Origin: Alangreenwoodia sp964438605
Lineage (GTDB): Bacteria > Bacillota > Clostridia > Peptostreptococcales > Anaerovoracaceae
Length of the DNA stretch: 13,920 nucleotides
NCBI GenBank assembly: GCA_964438605.1
Contig: CAYTKT010000051.1
Location: 1-13,920, forward strand
Reading direction: 5' to 3'
Below are positions 7,589 to 13,273 of this stretch, piece after piece. A model generated the notes under the pieces. It was not told where the DNA came from. It did no database searches and saw nothing but the letters and a program-made list of their open reading frames with translations. Within the stretch, counting starts at the first letter, position 1, and every line of letters begins with the position of its first letter. Made by a program: the position numbers and the translations under genes.

Positions 7589-7905
7589 ACGGCGGATATA
7601 ACGGCAATTACAATTACAATAACAATAACAATAACTATAACTCTGGTGCAAATACGGACGGGTTTGATACAACTCCCATGACGATGAAAGAGTGGCTGAT
7701 TACGGATCTCTTGATGATGATTCCGTTTGTCGGCATTATTATGTGTTTTGTCTGGGCGTTTAGTTCCAAAGGAAATTTAAACCGCAGAAATTTCTGCCGC
7801 GCGACTCTGATTGTAACTGCAATCGCGATCGGGGTCGTGATCGTTTTGGAAGTTCTGATAGCAACTATCACGAGAAGCCCCCTCAATGATTCATATTATT
7901 ATTAG
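7474..7905 (+). CDS. zinc-ribbon membrane protein with Asn-rich linker
   Basis: The start at 7474 has GAGGTAG upstream. The 143-aa product begins with a zinc ribbon, MKCQKCGNTVTEGDKFCENC, with Cys at 3, 6, 17 and 20. An Asn/Tyr/Gly-rich linker (about 37-60) is encoded by a short AAT-AAC/AAT-TAC repeat. Two hydrophobic segments follow (about 74-95, with MMIPFVGIIMCFVWAF, and 109-132, with LIVTAIAIGVVIVLEVLI). The likely topology is a cytosolic zinc ribbon tethered to the membrane. Such N-terminal zinc ribbons are common on Firmicute membrane proteins of unknown function. Its leader and first 30 codons are duplicated at the next gene. The short repeat copy B begins 30 bases after the stop and may act as its transcript end. 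Function unknown. Confidence 0.8.
   Translation: MKCQKCGNTVTEGDKFCENCGALLENMPDTDQTPGGNYNGGYNGNYNYNNNNNNYNSGANTDGFDTTPMTMKEWLITDLLMMIPFVGIIMCFVWAFSSKGNLNRRNFCRATLIVTAIAIGVVIVLEVLIATITRSPLNDSYYY
7606..7641 (+). repeat. AAT-TAC / AAT-AAC microsatellite in coding sequence
   Basis: Two AAT-TAC units are followed by three AAT-AAC units and then TAT-AAC, encoding the NYNYNNNNNNYN linker. The units are in frame and multiples of three, so changes in unit number would lengthen or shorten the linker without a frameshift. Confidence 0.7.
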
Positions 7906-7935
7906 CGGTAGGTGTGCTGAGGATTCGTCCCAAAA

Positions 7936-8003
7936 GCCACTCTTGGGAAATGGGAATCAAATCCTGCCCTTTTGGGCTTCTCTTTCCTCTCGGCACAGCC
8001 AAA
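7936..8003 (+). repeat. short intergenic repeat, copy B (hairpin plus pyrimidine run)
   Basis: This is the second copy of the element at 6283-6352. The hairpin here is GCCC-TTTT-GGGC, preceded by GGAATCAAATC and followed by TTCTCTTTCCTC and CGGCA. It begins 30 bases after the stop of the first zinc-ribbon gene and ends just before copy 2 of the 295-bp repeat, a position that fits a transcript end signal, although the T-run is interrupted by C residues. Confidence 0.5.
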
Positions 8004-8011
8004 AGTGCGCC

Positions 8012-8306
8012 GCAGGTACCAAGTCGCTCGATGGGGTGAGATGGAAGAATCAAGAAGAACCGTTCGAGTCAAAATCGAGATGAAATCGTCATGGATAATG
8101 AAAAACGTTAGTGGAGAAATCTCGAAAACCGTGTAACGTGAGGTTTGGGGATTTTAGCAGTACAGTTTCATAAAGAAATGAGGTAGTAAATATGAAATGT
8201 CAGAAATGTGGAAATACCGTAACGGTAGGCGATAAATTTTGTGAAAACTGCGGGGCATTGCTGGAAAACATGCCGGATACCAGCCAAACTCCTGGCGGAA
8301 ATGCCA
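8012..8306 (+). repeat. 295-bp direct repeat, copy 2 (leader plus zinc-ribbon codons)
   Basis: Near-identical partner of 7294-7588. About 180 bases are untranslated leader, including the RBS, and the rest encodes the zinc ribbon and MPDTSQTPGGN. Downstream of it the coding sequence is unrelated to that of the first copy. This fits a segmental duplication or recombination that put the same expression signals and N-terminal domain onto a different membrane domain. Confidence 0.9.
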
Positions 8307-8842
8307 GGGATGCGTCGTCCGTAGTAAGCAATTCTTCCGAGAGTAGTCCAAATAAAATCAATCCTGAAAGAGTGAATTTTCTGATCACCACGATGCAGGA
8401 GAATCTGCAGCAGGCGCGCCATGTGGAAATGGAAAGAGTCAGCTTTGTCGCCCTGCATACCATCCTGATCATTATAGCGATGGGGGTTGTGGGGAATGTG
8501 TCCAGAGGGAACATTTTTGTCCATCTGCTTTATAGTATTGGTATGATCTGTATGTGTCTGGTCACTCTAGCGTTGACTATCCGCTGGAGCGATGTTTTGG
8601 ATTATCACAGAGATCGTGTGTCAGAATGTTATGCTATTTTGCATAACGATATCATGAAGAATAAAAGCGTCAAAACATACTTTTTTACACTAAATATAGA
8701 AGACATGATGGCACGCGGAGCAAACATGCGGACGGGAAATTTTCGGGCAAGAAAGCTTTTTTTTGCATACAATATCGTGCTTTTAGTGATGGTTTGTATC
8801 CTGAGTCTCTATCTTCTGGTACTTCTTTTTGTTGGGTTATAA
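8192..8842 (+). CDS. zinc-ribbon membrane protein with three membrane segments
   Basis: The start at 8192 has the same GAGGTAG RBS as its neighbour. The 216-aa product has a zinc ribbon with Cys at 3, 6, 17 and 20 and a Ser-rich linker (about 40-55). An amphipathic helical stretch follows (ITTMQENLQQARHVEMERVS, about 65-84). Hydrophobic segments lie at about 83-103, 108-130 and 189-216. A charged cytosolic-looking region lies between the second and third segments (WSDVLDYHRDRVSECYAILH onward). The C-terminal part has no resemblance to that of the gene before it, although the leader and first 35 codons are nearly the same. I do not recognise a named family for the membrane part. It may be a sensor, or an effector embedded in the membrane; that is open. 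Confidence 0.8.
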   Translation: MKCQKCGNTVTVGDKFCENCGALLENMPDTSQTPGGNARDASSVVSNSSESSPNKINPERVNFLITTMQENLQQARHVEMERVSFVALHTILIIIAMGVVGNVSRGNIFVHLLYSIGMICMCLVTLALTIRWSDVLDYHRDRVSECYAILHNDIMKNKSVKTYFFTLNIEDMMARGANMRTGNFRARKLFFAYNIVLLVMVCILSLYLLVLLFVGL

Positions 8843-9066
8843 TTTGGCTAAATGAGAACAGACCCTTTCAAACGTGTAGAGATGTCCGTCTTCGGAGGAC
8901 GCCTGCTCTTGTCCGCAGGAGAGCCGATTTGTTTTATGCTGAATTGGGGGCATTTCATATAAAGACACGGCGCTTTTCGGAGAGTCGGCGGATAGGAATC
9001 GAAAACGACGCTCTCTATGTTTTGAGGAAAGAGGCTTAATAGAGGGAAAGAGAAGGAGTGACAACA

Positions 9067-11184
9067 ATGTATTGTCCGTACTGTGGAACCAAAAATAAAG
9101 ACGGTGCGACATTCTGTACGGAATGTGGGAAATTGATTACTCGTGGGGAACCGGCAGACAGTCGGGCTGACGTCGGCGAGCGTTTTAAAACAGATTCCCG
9201 AACGGGTTTGAAACATATAGATTATAAGTACGATGATGAAAACGATGCGAATGAAAAGAACGGGACGATTAAGCTAGGAAAGGGCGGAAAACACCGTTAT
9301 AAAAAAATAATCGCCGTCGTGGCTGTGATAGTCTGTGCCGGCGTGTTTGCCGGTCTGCATGGTCATAAGTCCAATCAGTGGCAGGAATATTACGACACCG
9401 GTATGAAATATCTGTCGGAAGAAAACTACGAAGAAGCGATTGTGGCGTTTACGAAGGCGATCAAGGTTGACGCGAAGCGTGCGGATGGTTACGTCAAGCG
9501 CGGCGATGCATATACGGGACGGGCTGAACAGATGGATTCCGATTCCGAAAAAGAAAAATTGTATGAAGCCGCAGTGGCAGATTATGCTCAGGCGGAAAAG
9601 ATGGGCAACAGCGAAGCGAAGACGAAACAGAAGACGGTGCAGCGGAAACTGAAATCACTCCAGCATGGATATATCGAGAATGGCGGCTTTGTGGCGTTTG
9701 ACGGTGAGCATTATTATACTCATGGCGAGAAGTCGGAGACGTCTGAAACGTCTGATTTGTATTCGGAAACACATGACGGACCTGTATATTTAAACGAAGA
9801 ATGTAAAATCATGCGTGATGACGGAGTCGTTCTTGCGGACGATGCTATTAAGGGAGGCAAAATCGCAGTCTCGGGAAATTGGATATACTATACGACTAAT
9901 TATTTGAATGAGGATCATACGTTACCGAAGAATGAAGACGGGGAGGACGAAGTCTGGTGGTTTGACGGGGGTCCGATGACAAAAACAATTCTGGCACGGG
10001 TGAAAACAGATGGAAGTGAAAAAACTCGTTTTCCAAACTGCAAGGCGGATAATTTTTACATCGACGGAGATGAGATTTTTTATGTCGGCGGAACGTGGGC
10101 CGAGGAGGCAGATATAAGCCTTTACCGGACAGATCTGGACGGAAAGGACTCAAAAAAGATCGTAGATCGTCAGAATAACCGGATGGTTGTCACACAAATC
10201 TGTACAGACGGAGACTATGTCTATTTTGATCAAACCGTATTGTCTCAGACGTGGGAGGATGCGGCAGATTGGCCAGATGTCGGCGTCTGGCGTGTGAAAA
10301 AGGACGGGACAGCGTTAAAGCAACTGGTGCCAGGACTGATGATCGATAGTTTTACGATCAATGACAACCGTATTTATTACTATGGGGACTACGGGTATTT
10401 TGTTAATAAATATGAATTTAGCGGCTTTTTTAACGATCCTGATTATTATGAAACGGAAGCAAGAAATGAAGCCGTGCTCGGCTCCTGTACGCTGGATGGA
10501 AAGACGATAAAACAGAGAGTGCTAAAGTATCTTGGAAATCATTATGAAACGTTGATCGCATTTCATGGGGAAATTTATGCAGCAATCAGTGATTATTCTC
10601 GAGATTACGAAAACGATATGGATGGAACACTCTGTGTGATCGATCCGGATGATTTAGAAGTGAAATATCTGATCGATGGTGATTACAATTGCAGTGCAGG
10701 CGTTGGGAGCAATTCTTTCAGTATTGTAGGATCCCGTTTGTATTATTATGGAAACGGGGAATACGACATAGATTCGGGAAGTTATATGGAATTGGGAGAA
10801 ATGACAAAGGAACCGGTGGATTTTTCGGAATCGGAAGAAAAAACGGAGCAAGGAATCGAATACCAGGAAAGGTTTGACGCTTTGAATGAGAAATATAAAA
10901 ATAAAACTCTTTCTACGCAGTCAGAAGTTCAGGAAGGAGCCGAAGAATATGACGCCCTTTTGAACGATATGTACCAGTATCTGAAATCGACACTCCCGGA
11001 TGCAGAGTTCCAGGAGCTTCGTAAAAGGGAACTGAACTGGATCGAGTGGAAAGAGTCGCAAGTAGAGGCATTTGCATCGGGTCTGAAGACTTCGACTTCT
11101 AGTGATGCGGAAACTCAGGCGGCGGAGGCGCTTTATGCCTATACACAGTCACGGTGCCAGTATTTTCTTATAAATTATTTCTAA
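9067..11184 (+). CDS. zinc ribbon-TM-TPR-propeller (DUF5050-like)-LprI-like membrane protein
   Basis: The ATG at 9067 is preferred to a GTG at 9058 because AGAAGGAG ends at 9057, right where the GTG would begin. The 705-aa product starts with a zinc ribbon, MYCPYCGTKNKDGATFCTEC, with Cys at 3, 6, 17 and 20. After a charged linker comes one membrane segment (about 80-97, IIAVVAVIVCAGVFAGL). A TPR unit follows (about 107-150, YLSEENYEEAIVAFTKAIKV and GYVKRGDAYTGRAEQ). Next is a long beta-rich region (about 205-590) with repeated IYY and DG-type blades (GNWIYYTTN, DGDEIFYVGG, DGDYVYFDQ, NDNRIYYYGD), as in DUF5050 propellers. The C-terminal 90 residues resemble the LprI/DUF1311 domain (LLNDMYQYLKSTLPDAEFQE, ELNWIEWKESQVEAF). 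Topology implies a cytosolic zinc ribbon with the remainder outside. The likely role is extracellular sensing or binding; LprI domains are known as lysozyme inhibitors in mycobacteria. Confidence 0.85.
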   Translation: MYCPYCGTKNKDGATFCTECGKLITRGEPADSRADVGERFKTDSRTGLKHIDYKYDDENDANEKNGTIKLGKGGKHRYKKIIAVVAVIVCAGVFAGLHGHKSNQWQEYYDTGMKYLSEENYEEAIVAFTKAIKVDAKRADGYVKRGDAYTGRAEQMDSDSEKEKLYEAAVADYAQAEKMGNSEAKTKQKTVQRKLKSLQHGYIENGGFVAFDGEHYYTHGEKSETSETSDLYSETHDGPVYLNEECKIMRDDGVVLADDAIKGGKIAVSGNWIYYTTNYLNEDHTLPKNEDGEDEVWWFDGGPMTKTILARVKTDGSEKTRFPNCKADNFYIDGDEIFYVGGTWAEEADISLYRTDLDGKDSKKIVDRQNNRMVVTQICTDGDYVYFDQTVLSQTWEDAADWPDVGVWRVKKDGTALKQLVPGLMIDSFTINDNRIYYYGDYGYFVNKYEFSGFFNDPDYYETEARNEAVLGSCTLDGKTIKQRVLKYLGNHYETLIAFHGEIYAAISDYSRDYENDMDGTLCVIDPDDLEVKYLIDGDYNCSAGVGSNSFSIVGSRLYYYGNGEYDIDSGSYMELGEMTKEPVDFSESEEKTEQGIEYQERFDALNEKYKNKTLSTQSEVQEGAEEYDALLNDMYQYLKSTLPDAEFQELRKRELNWIEWKESQVEAFASGLKTSTSSDAETQAAEALYAYTQSRCQYFLINYF

Positions 11185-11215
11185 ATGCAGCGTGGTTTTA
11201 ACGTGATTTTTTGTT

Positions 11216-11244
11216 TCCGGAACGATGGGGAATCGTTTGCCGGA
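11216..11244 (+). repeat. 11-bp bulged hairpin after the large membrane-protein gene
   Basis: TCCGG (11216-11220) pairs with CCGGA (11240-11244), and AACGAT (11221-11226) with ATCGTT (11232-11237), around GGGGA with a two-base bulge. It begins 31 bases after the stop at 11184. No T-run follows, so it may be an mRNA 3'-end stabilising hairpin more than an intrinsic terminator. Confidence 0.45.
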
Positions 11245-11321
11245 CATCGATCTAGATACACAGGGTTCGACCAGAAAGGCCGGTTTTAAGACCAGACGCT
11301 TTTGATTGGAGGTGGGTAGGT

Positions 11322-11489
11322 ATATATCAAGGTCCGGTATTTTTCGTATTGTTGGTCGTTGGATTTGGTATCATTTGTTCCGTCATTCGCTGGGTTGTTT
11401 CTAACGTAACAGAAAAAAACGCCGATGCGATTCGGCACAAAATCAACAAGAGGAACAGTGACAAAATAAGAAAGATGTGGAAAACTTGA
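11322..11489 (+). CDS. small single-pass membrane protein, non-standard or lost start codon
   Basis: A 55-codon frame ending at TGA 11487-11489 encodes a single hydrophobic segment (GPVFFVLLVVGFGIICSVIR) followed by a strongly basic tail (HKINKRNSDKIRKMWKT). It reads as a genuine small membrane protein. A good Shine-Dalgarno, GGAGGTGGG, lies upstream, but the codon at the correct distance is ATA (11322-11324), and no ATG, GTG or TTG in frame is well placed. Either ATA is used weakly, or an ATG has mutated and the gene is dead. It sits 137 bases after the large zinc-ribbon gene and 41 before the next small gene on the same strand, so co-transcription is possible. Function unknown. Confidence 0.45.
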   Translation: MYQGPVFFVLLVVGFGIICSVIRWVVSNVTEKNADAIRHKINKRNSDKIRKMWKT

Positions 11490-11530
11490 CCGGTCGGTAC
11501 AACCAGAGGCAAGAAGAATGAGGTGGTACT

Positions 11531-11662
11531 ATGAAATATTGGGGGATCGGATTTCAATATGAGATTGAATCTAAATACCGTGGCGAAACGTACGCTGCCG
11601 AATATGCTTATAACATTGATATAATTGTGGTTTGCAAAGATATTGACGTCGGGTATGTGTGA
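11531..11662 (+). CDS. small hypothetical protein, possibly cut by an in-frame TGA
   Basis: GAGGTGG precedes an ATG at 11531. The frame reads MKYWGIGFQYEIESKYRGET, then YAAEYAYNIDIIVVCKDIDV, and stops at TGA 11660-11662 after 43 residues. Beyond the TGA the same frame stays open for 15 more codons (GGLTYPQLKELSRQD) to a TAA at 11708-11710, and these look protein-like. A TGG-to-TGA change would explain this: the intact gene would be about 59 aa. The RBS-to-start region resembles that of the zinc-ribbon genes at 7474 and 8192 (TGAGGT-GTA, then ATGAAAT). No signal peptide or membrane segment is apparent. Function not recognised. Confidence 0.45.
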   Translation: MKYWGIGFQYEIESKYRGETYAAEYAYNIDIIVVCKDIDVGYV

Positions 11663-11692
11663 GGCGGCCTGACTTATCCGCAGCTGAAAGAA

Positions 11693-11968
11693 CTATCGCG
11701 GCAAGATTAAACCCTTTTGAAAAAAGTGAACTGGAGGAATGTCTGAAATGTATTGTCTATATTGTGGGAAAAAAAAGGACGAGACGGAAAAATTCTGTAT
11801 AATACGTTGATACACAGCGCTTGGGACCGTGGCAGAGAAACTCCGAGTCATACCTGGAAACCGTACTATTTTTATTGAGATGAGCAGAGCGCCGCTTAAC
11901 GCCTTGCTCAGCTTCGTGGTGTCGCCGCCGATCTCGACGGTGATGCCCGCGATCCGCGATGCCGCCAT
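11693..11968 (-). pseudogene. phage tail tape measure protein, N-terminal fragment
   Basis: On the minus strand the start at 11968 follows AAGGGGGTGA. The first 26 residues include RIAGITVEIGGDTTKLSKAL, the signature N-terminus of siphophage tape measure proteins in Clostridia (the GITVEIGGDTT phrase). Homology ends near 11891. The open frame runs to 11693, but the rest (from ALLISIKIVRFPG on) does not resemble the family and overlaps the truncated zinc-ribbon gene on the other strand. Full tape measure proteins are commonly 600-1500 aa, so nearly all of this gene is deleted. It lies downstream of the tail chaperone gene, as expected in siphophage tail operons, but separated from it by an opposite-strand toxin-antitoxin pair. 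Not functional. Confidence 0.75.
11748..11810 (+). pseudogene. zinc-ribbon gene truncated at the prophage junction
   Basis: With CTGGAGGAATG upstream, the ATG at 11748 begins MYCLYCGKKKDETEKFC, with Cys at 3, 6 and 17 exactly as in the neighbouring zinc-ribbon proteins. The fourth Cys and everything after it are missing. The frame ends in IIR and a TGA at 11808-11810. Similarity breaks at about 11796-11800, where unrelated DNA leading into prophage sequence begins. This marks the left edge of a rearrangement that removed the rest of the gene. The closest relative in the window is the protein at 9067, which also begins MYC-YCG. Confidence 0.7.
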
Positions 11969-12020
11969 TCCTGCTCACCCCCTTAAGGCAAAATTTAAAT
12001 TTATATTTGCTTGCGAATGC

Positions 12021-12048
12021 TTGCATTTGCTAATAAAATGAGTACAAT
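12021..12048 (+). promoter_or_regulatory. promoter and candidate operator of the toxin-antitoxin operon
   Basis: TTGCAT (12021-12026) and TACAAT (12043-12048) are separated by 16 bases and fit a sigma-A-type promoter. Just upstream and overlapping the -35 is an inverted repeat AATGC-TT-GCATT and the doubled TTGC/TGCTTGC sequence at 12006-12030, a plausible binding site for the antitoxin in autoregulation. The RBS AAGGAGG lies at about 12055-12061. Confidence 0.6.
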
Positions 12049-12071
12049 AAAGGCAAGGAGGTGTAATACTC

Positions 12072-12374
12072 ATGGCAAACACATCAGCGGTTTACGCAAG
12101 AATCGACAATGGATTGAAGGAAAGCGCCGAACAAATCCTGGGCCGGCTTGGAATCTCTCCGTCCAGCGCCATCCAGATGTTTTACAGCCAGATTGTCCTG
12201 ACAAAAGGTCTCCCGCTCGACCTTCACCTGCCGGAAGCAAAGCCCACGGCAATCGGCGGCATGAGCCGCGCCGAACTGGACGCGGAACTCAAAAAAGGCA
12301 TGGATTCCTTAGACTCCGGCTCCTATACGGCGGATGAAGTGGACACTCTGCTTGCAAAGGAATTCGATATATGA
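12072..12374 (+). CDS. RelB/DinJ-family antitoxin
   Basis: The start at 12072 has AAGGAGG upstream. The 100-aa protein has a ribbon-helix-helix N-terminus (NTSAVYARIDNGLKESAEQI, then LGRLGISPSSAIQMFYSQIV) and a Pro-rich middle (GLPLDLHLPEAKPT). This arrangement is typical of RelB/DinJ antitoxins, which bind DNA as dimers and neutralise a cognate toxin with the C-terminal part. Length fits the family (about 80-100 aa). The stop overlaps the toxin start as ATGA (12371-12374), typical of co-translated TA pairs. It likely represses its own promoter. It lies on the opposite strand to the surrounding phage tail genes. Confidence 0.88.
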   Translation: MANTSAVYARIDNGLKESAEQILGRLGISPSSAIQMFYSQIVLTKGLPLDLHLPEAKPTAIGGMSRAELDAELKKGMDSLDSGSYTADEVDTLLAKEFDI

Positions 12375-12706
12375 GCGCGGCGGCGTACTCCATTGTCTAT
12401 TCTCCAAAGGCGAAGGAAGATTTGGAGGAGATATACAGCTACATCGCCTTTACCCTTATGGTTCCCGGCACCGCCAAGAGCCAGGTGGACAGAATCAGGA
12501 AAACAATACGCTCTCTTGATTTCATGCCGCTTAGAAATCCCGCTGTGGACTGGGAACCCTGGCAGAATGTGGGTATACGCAAAATCCCGGTTGATAACTT
12601 CGTGGTTTTCTACACGGTAGACGAAAGCAGTCTTACCGTTACTGTCATCCGGATCGTCTACGGAGGGCGGGACATAGAAAGCCTCGCCGCTTCAGAAACA
12701 GAATAA
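12371..12706 (+). CDS. RelE/ParE-family toxin
   Basis: The 111-aa product has the RelE/ParE fold signatures: an N-terminal strand-helix (YSIVYSPKAKEDLEEIYSYI), a helix with RIRKTIRSLDFMPLRNPA, a strand with VGIRKIPVDNFVVFYTVDE, and a C-terminal strand with VIRIVYGGRDIE. RelE members cleave ribosome-bound mRNA, whereas ParE members poison DNA gyrase. The sequence alone does not decide between these; the pairing with a RelB/DinJ antitoxin makes an RNase role somewhat more likely. It is complete, translationally coupled to the antitoxin, and followed within 5 bases by a strong terminator. The pair could stabilise the prophage or act in phage defence. Confidence 0.85.
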   Translation: MSAAAYSIVYSPKAKEDLEEIYSYIAFTLMVPGTAKSQVDRIRKTIRSLDFMPLRNPAVDWEPWQNVGIRKIPVDNFVVFYTVDESSLTVTVIRIVYGGRDIESLAASETE

Positions 12707-12710
12707 CTTG

Positions 12711-12743
12711 AAAAGGGAACGGCCGCGCAGTCGTTCCCTTTTT
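12711..12743 (+). terminator. rho-independent terminator of the toxin-antitoxin operon
   Basis: AAAAGGGAACG (12711-12721) pairs perfectly with CGTTCCCTTTT (12732-12742) around a 10-base loop, with the T-run built into the right arm. Read on the minus strand it also has a short T-run, so it could terminate the phage tail transcript that ends at 12771, protecting each operon from the other. Confidence 0.85.
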
Positions 12744-12770
12744 GTCAGAGCGCATCGGTTTAATCTCACC

Positions 12771-12959
12771 TTATAATGAGTCGATGTCCTCCTGCGTCGC
12801 CCGGTACGGATAGTCGAAGGAGTCGTTCGCCGCCTCCGTGAACACGTCGTACACCATCCCTATGCTCATGTGCCGCAGGTACTCGTAGGAGATTCCGCAC
12901 TGGGCGCACCGGAGCACATACAGGGCGGCATTCATGTCCCTGTCTACCGGCCGTTCTTT
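12771..12959 (-). CDS. -1 frameshift extension of the tail assembly chaperone (gpGT-like)
   Basis: Reading the minus strand one base back after the A8 run gives ERPVDRDMNAALYVLRCAQC, then GISYEYLRHMSIGMVYDVFT, and ends ATQEDIDSL with TAA at 12771-12773. The GMV-D-FTE and ATQED-D phrases recur in the T part of tail chaperones from clostridial phages. It has no start or RBS of its own, so it is made only as a fusion of about 163 aa. The T part is thought to recruit tail tube subunits to the tape measure complex. Confidence 0.85.
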   Translation of the reverse strand, partial: KERPVDRDMNAALYVLRCAQCGISYEYLRHMSIGMVYDVFTEAANDSFDYPYRATQEDIDSL

Positions 12960-13261
12960 TTTTTAACCTCGGACGTGGTTTTCTGCGTGTCGGACAAAAG
13001 CCCCACGATCTCCGGGATGGCGTTGTTTAAGTCCATGAAGTCGAACTGGCGCAGCCATTCCTTCTGGTCGCCCCCGCAGTCCGGCTCCGCGTCCTTATGC
13101 ATCGCCCACGCGATATCCAGGATGGTCCCGTTGACCGTCTCCGACATGGACTGCATATCCGTGAAGAAGTCGCGCCCGGTGACGTCCCTGTAGATGACGG
13201 GGAGAGCGCCGGACGCGCCGAACTTTACCTTTTGCTCCCCGATCTGAATCTCTTTAACCAT
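12944..13261 (-). CDS. phage tail assembly chaperone (gpG-like)
   Basis: The start at 13261 follows TAAGGAGGTACG, which overlaps the stop of the major tail protein gene. The 105-aa product (MVKEIQIGEQKVKFGASGAL, then PVIYRDVTGRDFFTDMQSM) matches the small tail assembly chaperones found between major tail and tape measure genes in siphophages of Firmicutes. These coat the tape measure protein during tail assembly and are absent from the virion. The frame ends at TAG 12944-12946 just after an A8 run (minus strand) that holds a slippery heptamer, so that a fraction of ribosomes makes the longer GT form. Gene order fits: tail protein upstream, tape measure remnant downstream. Confidence 0.85.
   Translation of the reverse strand: MVKEIQIGEQKVKFGASGALPVIYRDVTGRDFFTDMQSMSETVNGTILDIAWAMHKDAEPDCGGDQKEWLRQFDFMDLNNAIPEIVGLLSDTQKTTSEVKKKNGR
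12956..12962 (-). promoter_or_regulatory. programmed -1 ribosomal frameshift site
   Basis: On the minus strand the zero-frame codons GTT-AAA-AAA-AAG contain the heptamer A-AAA-AAG at 12962-12956, a well-known efficient bacterial slippery sequence. A -1 slip exits the G frame just before its TAG and enters the T frame. The position, four codons before the stop, fits siphophage G/GT genes. Confidence 0.88.
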
Positions 13262-13273
13262 AGCCGTACCTCC

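Noticed and set aside
7606..7641. CRISPR or tandem-repeat array
   Set aside because: Units are only six bases and in frame within a coding linker; no spacers are present.
8837..9216. Antisense open frames of about 90-120 codons on the minus strand
   Set aside because: They mirror the intergenic region and the start of the 9067 gene, have no RBS and show no protein-like composition.
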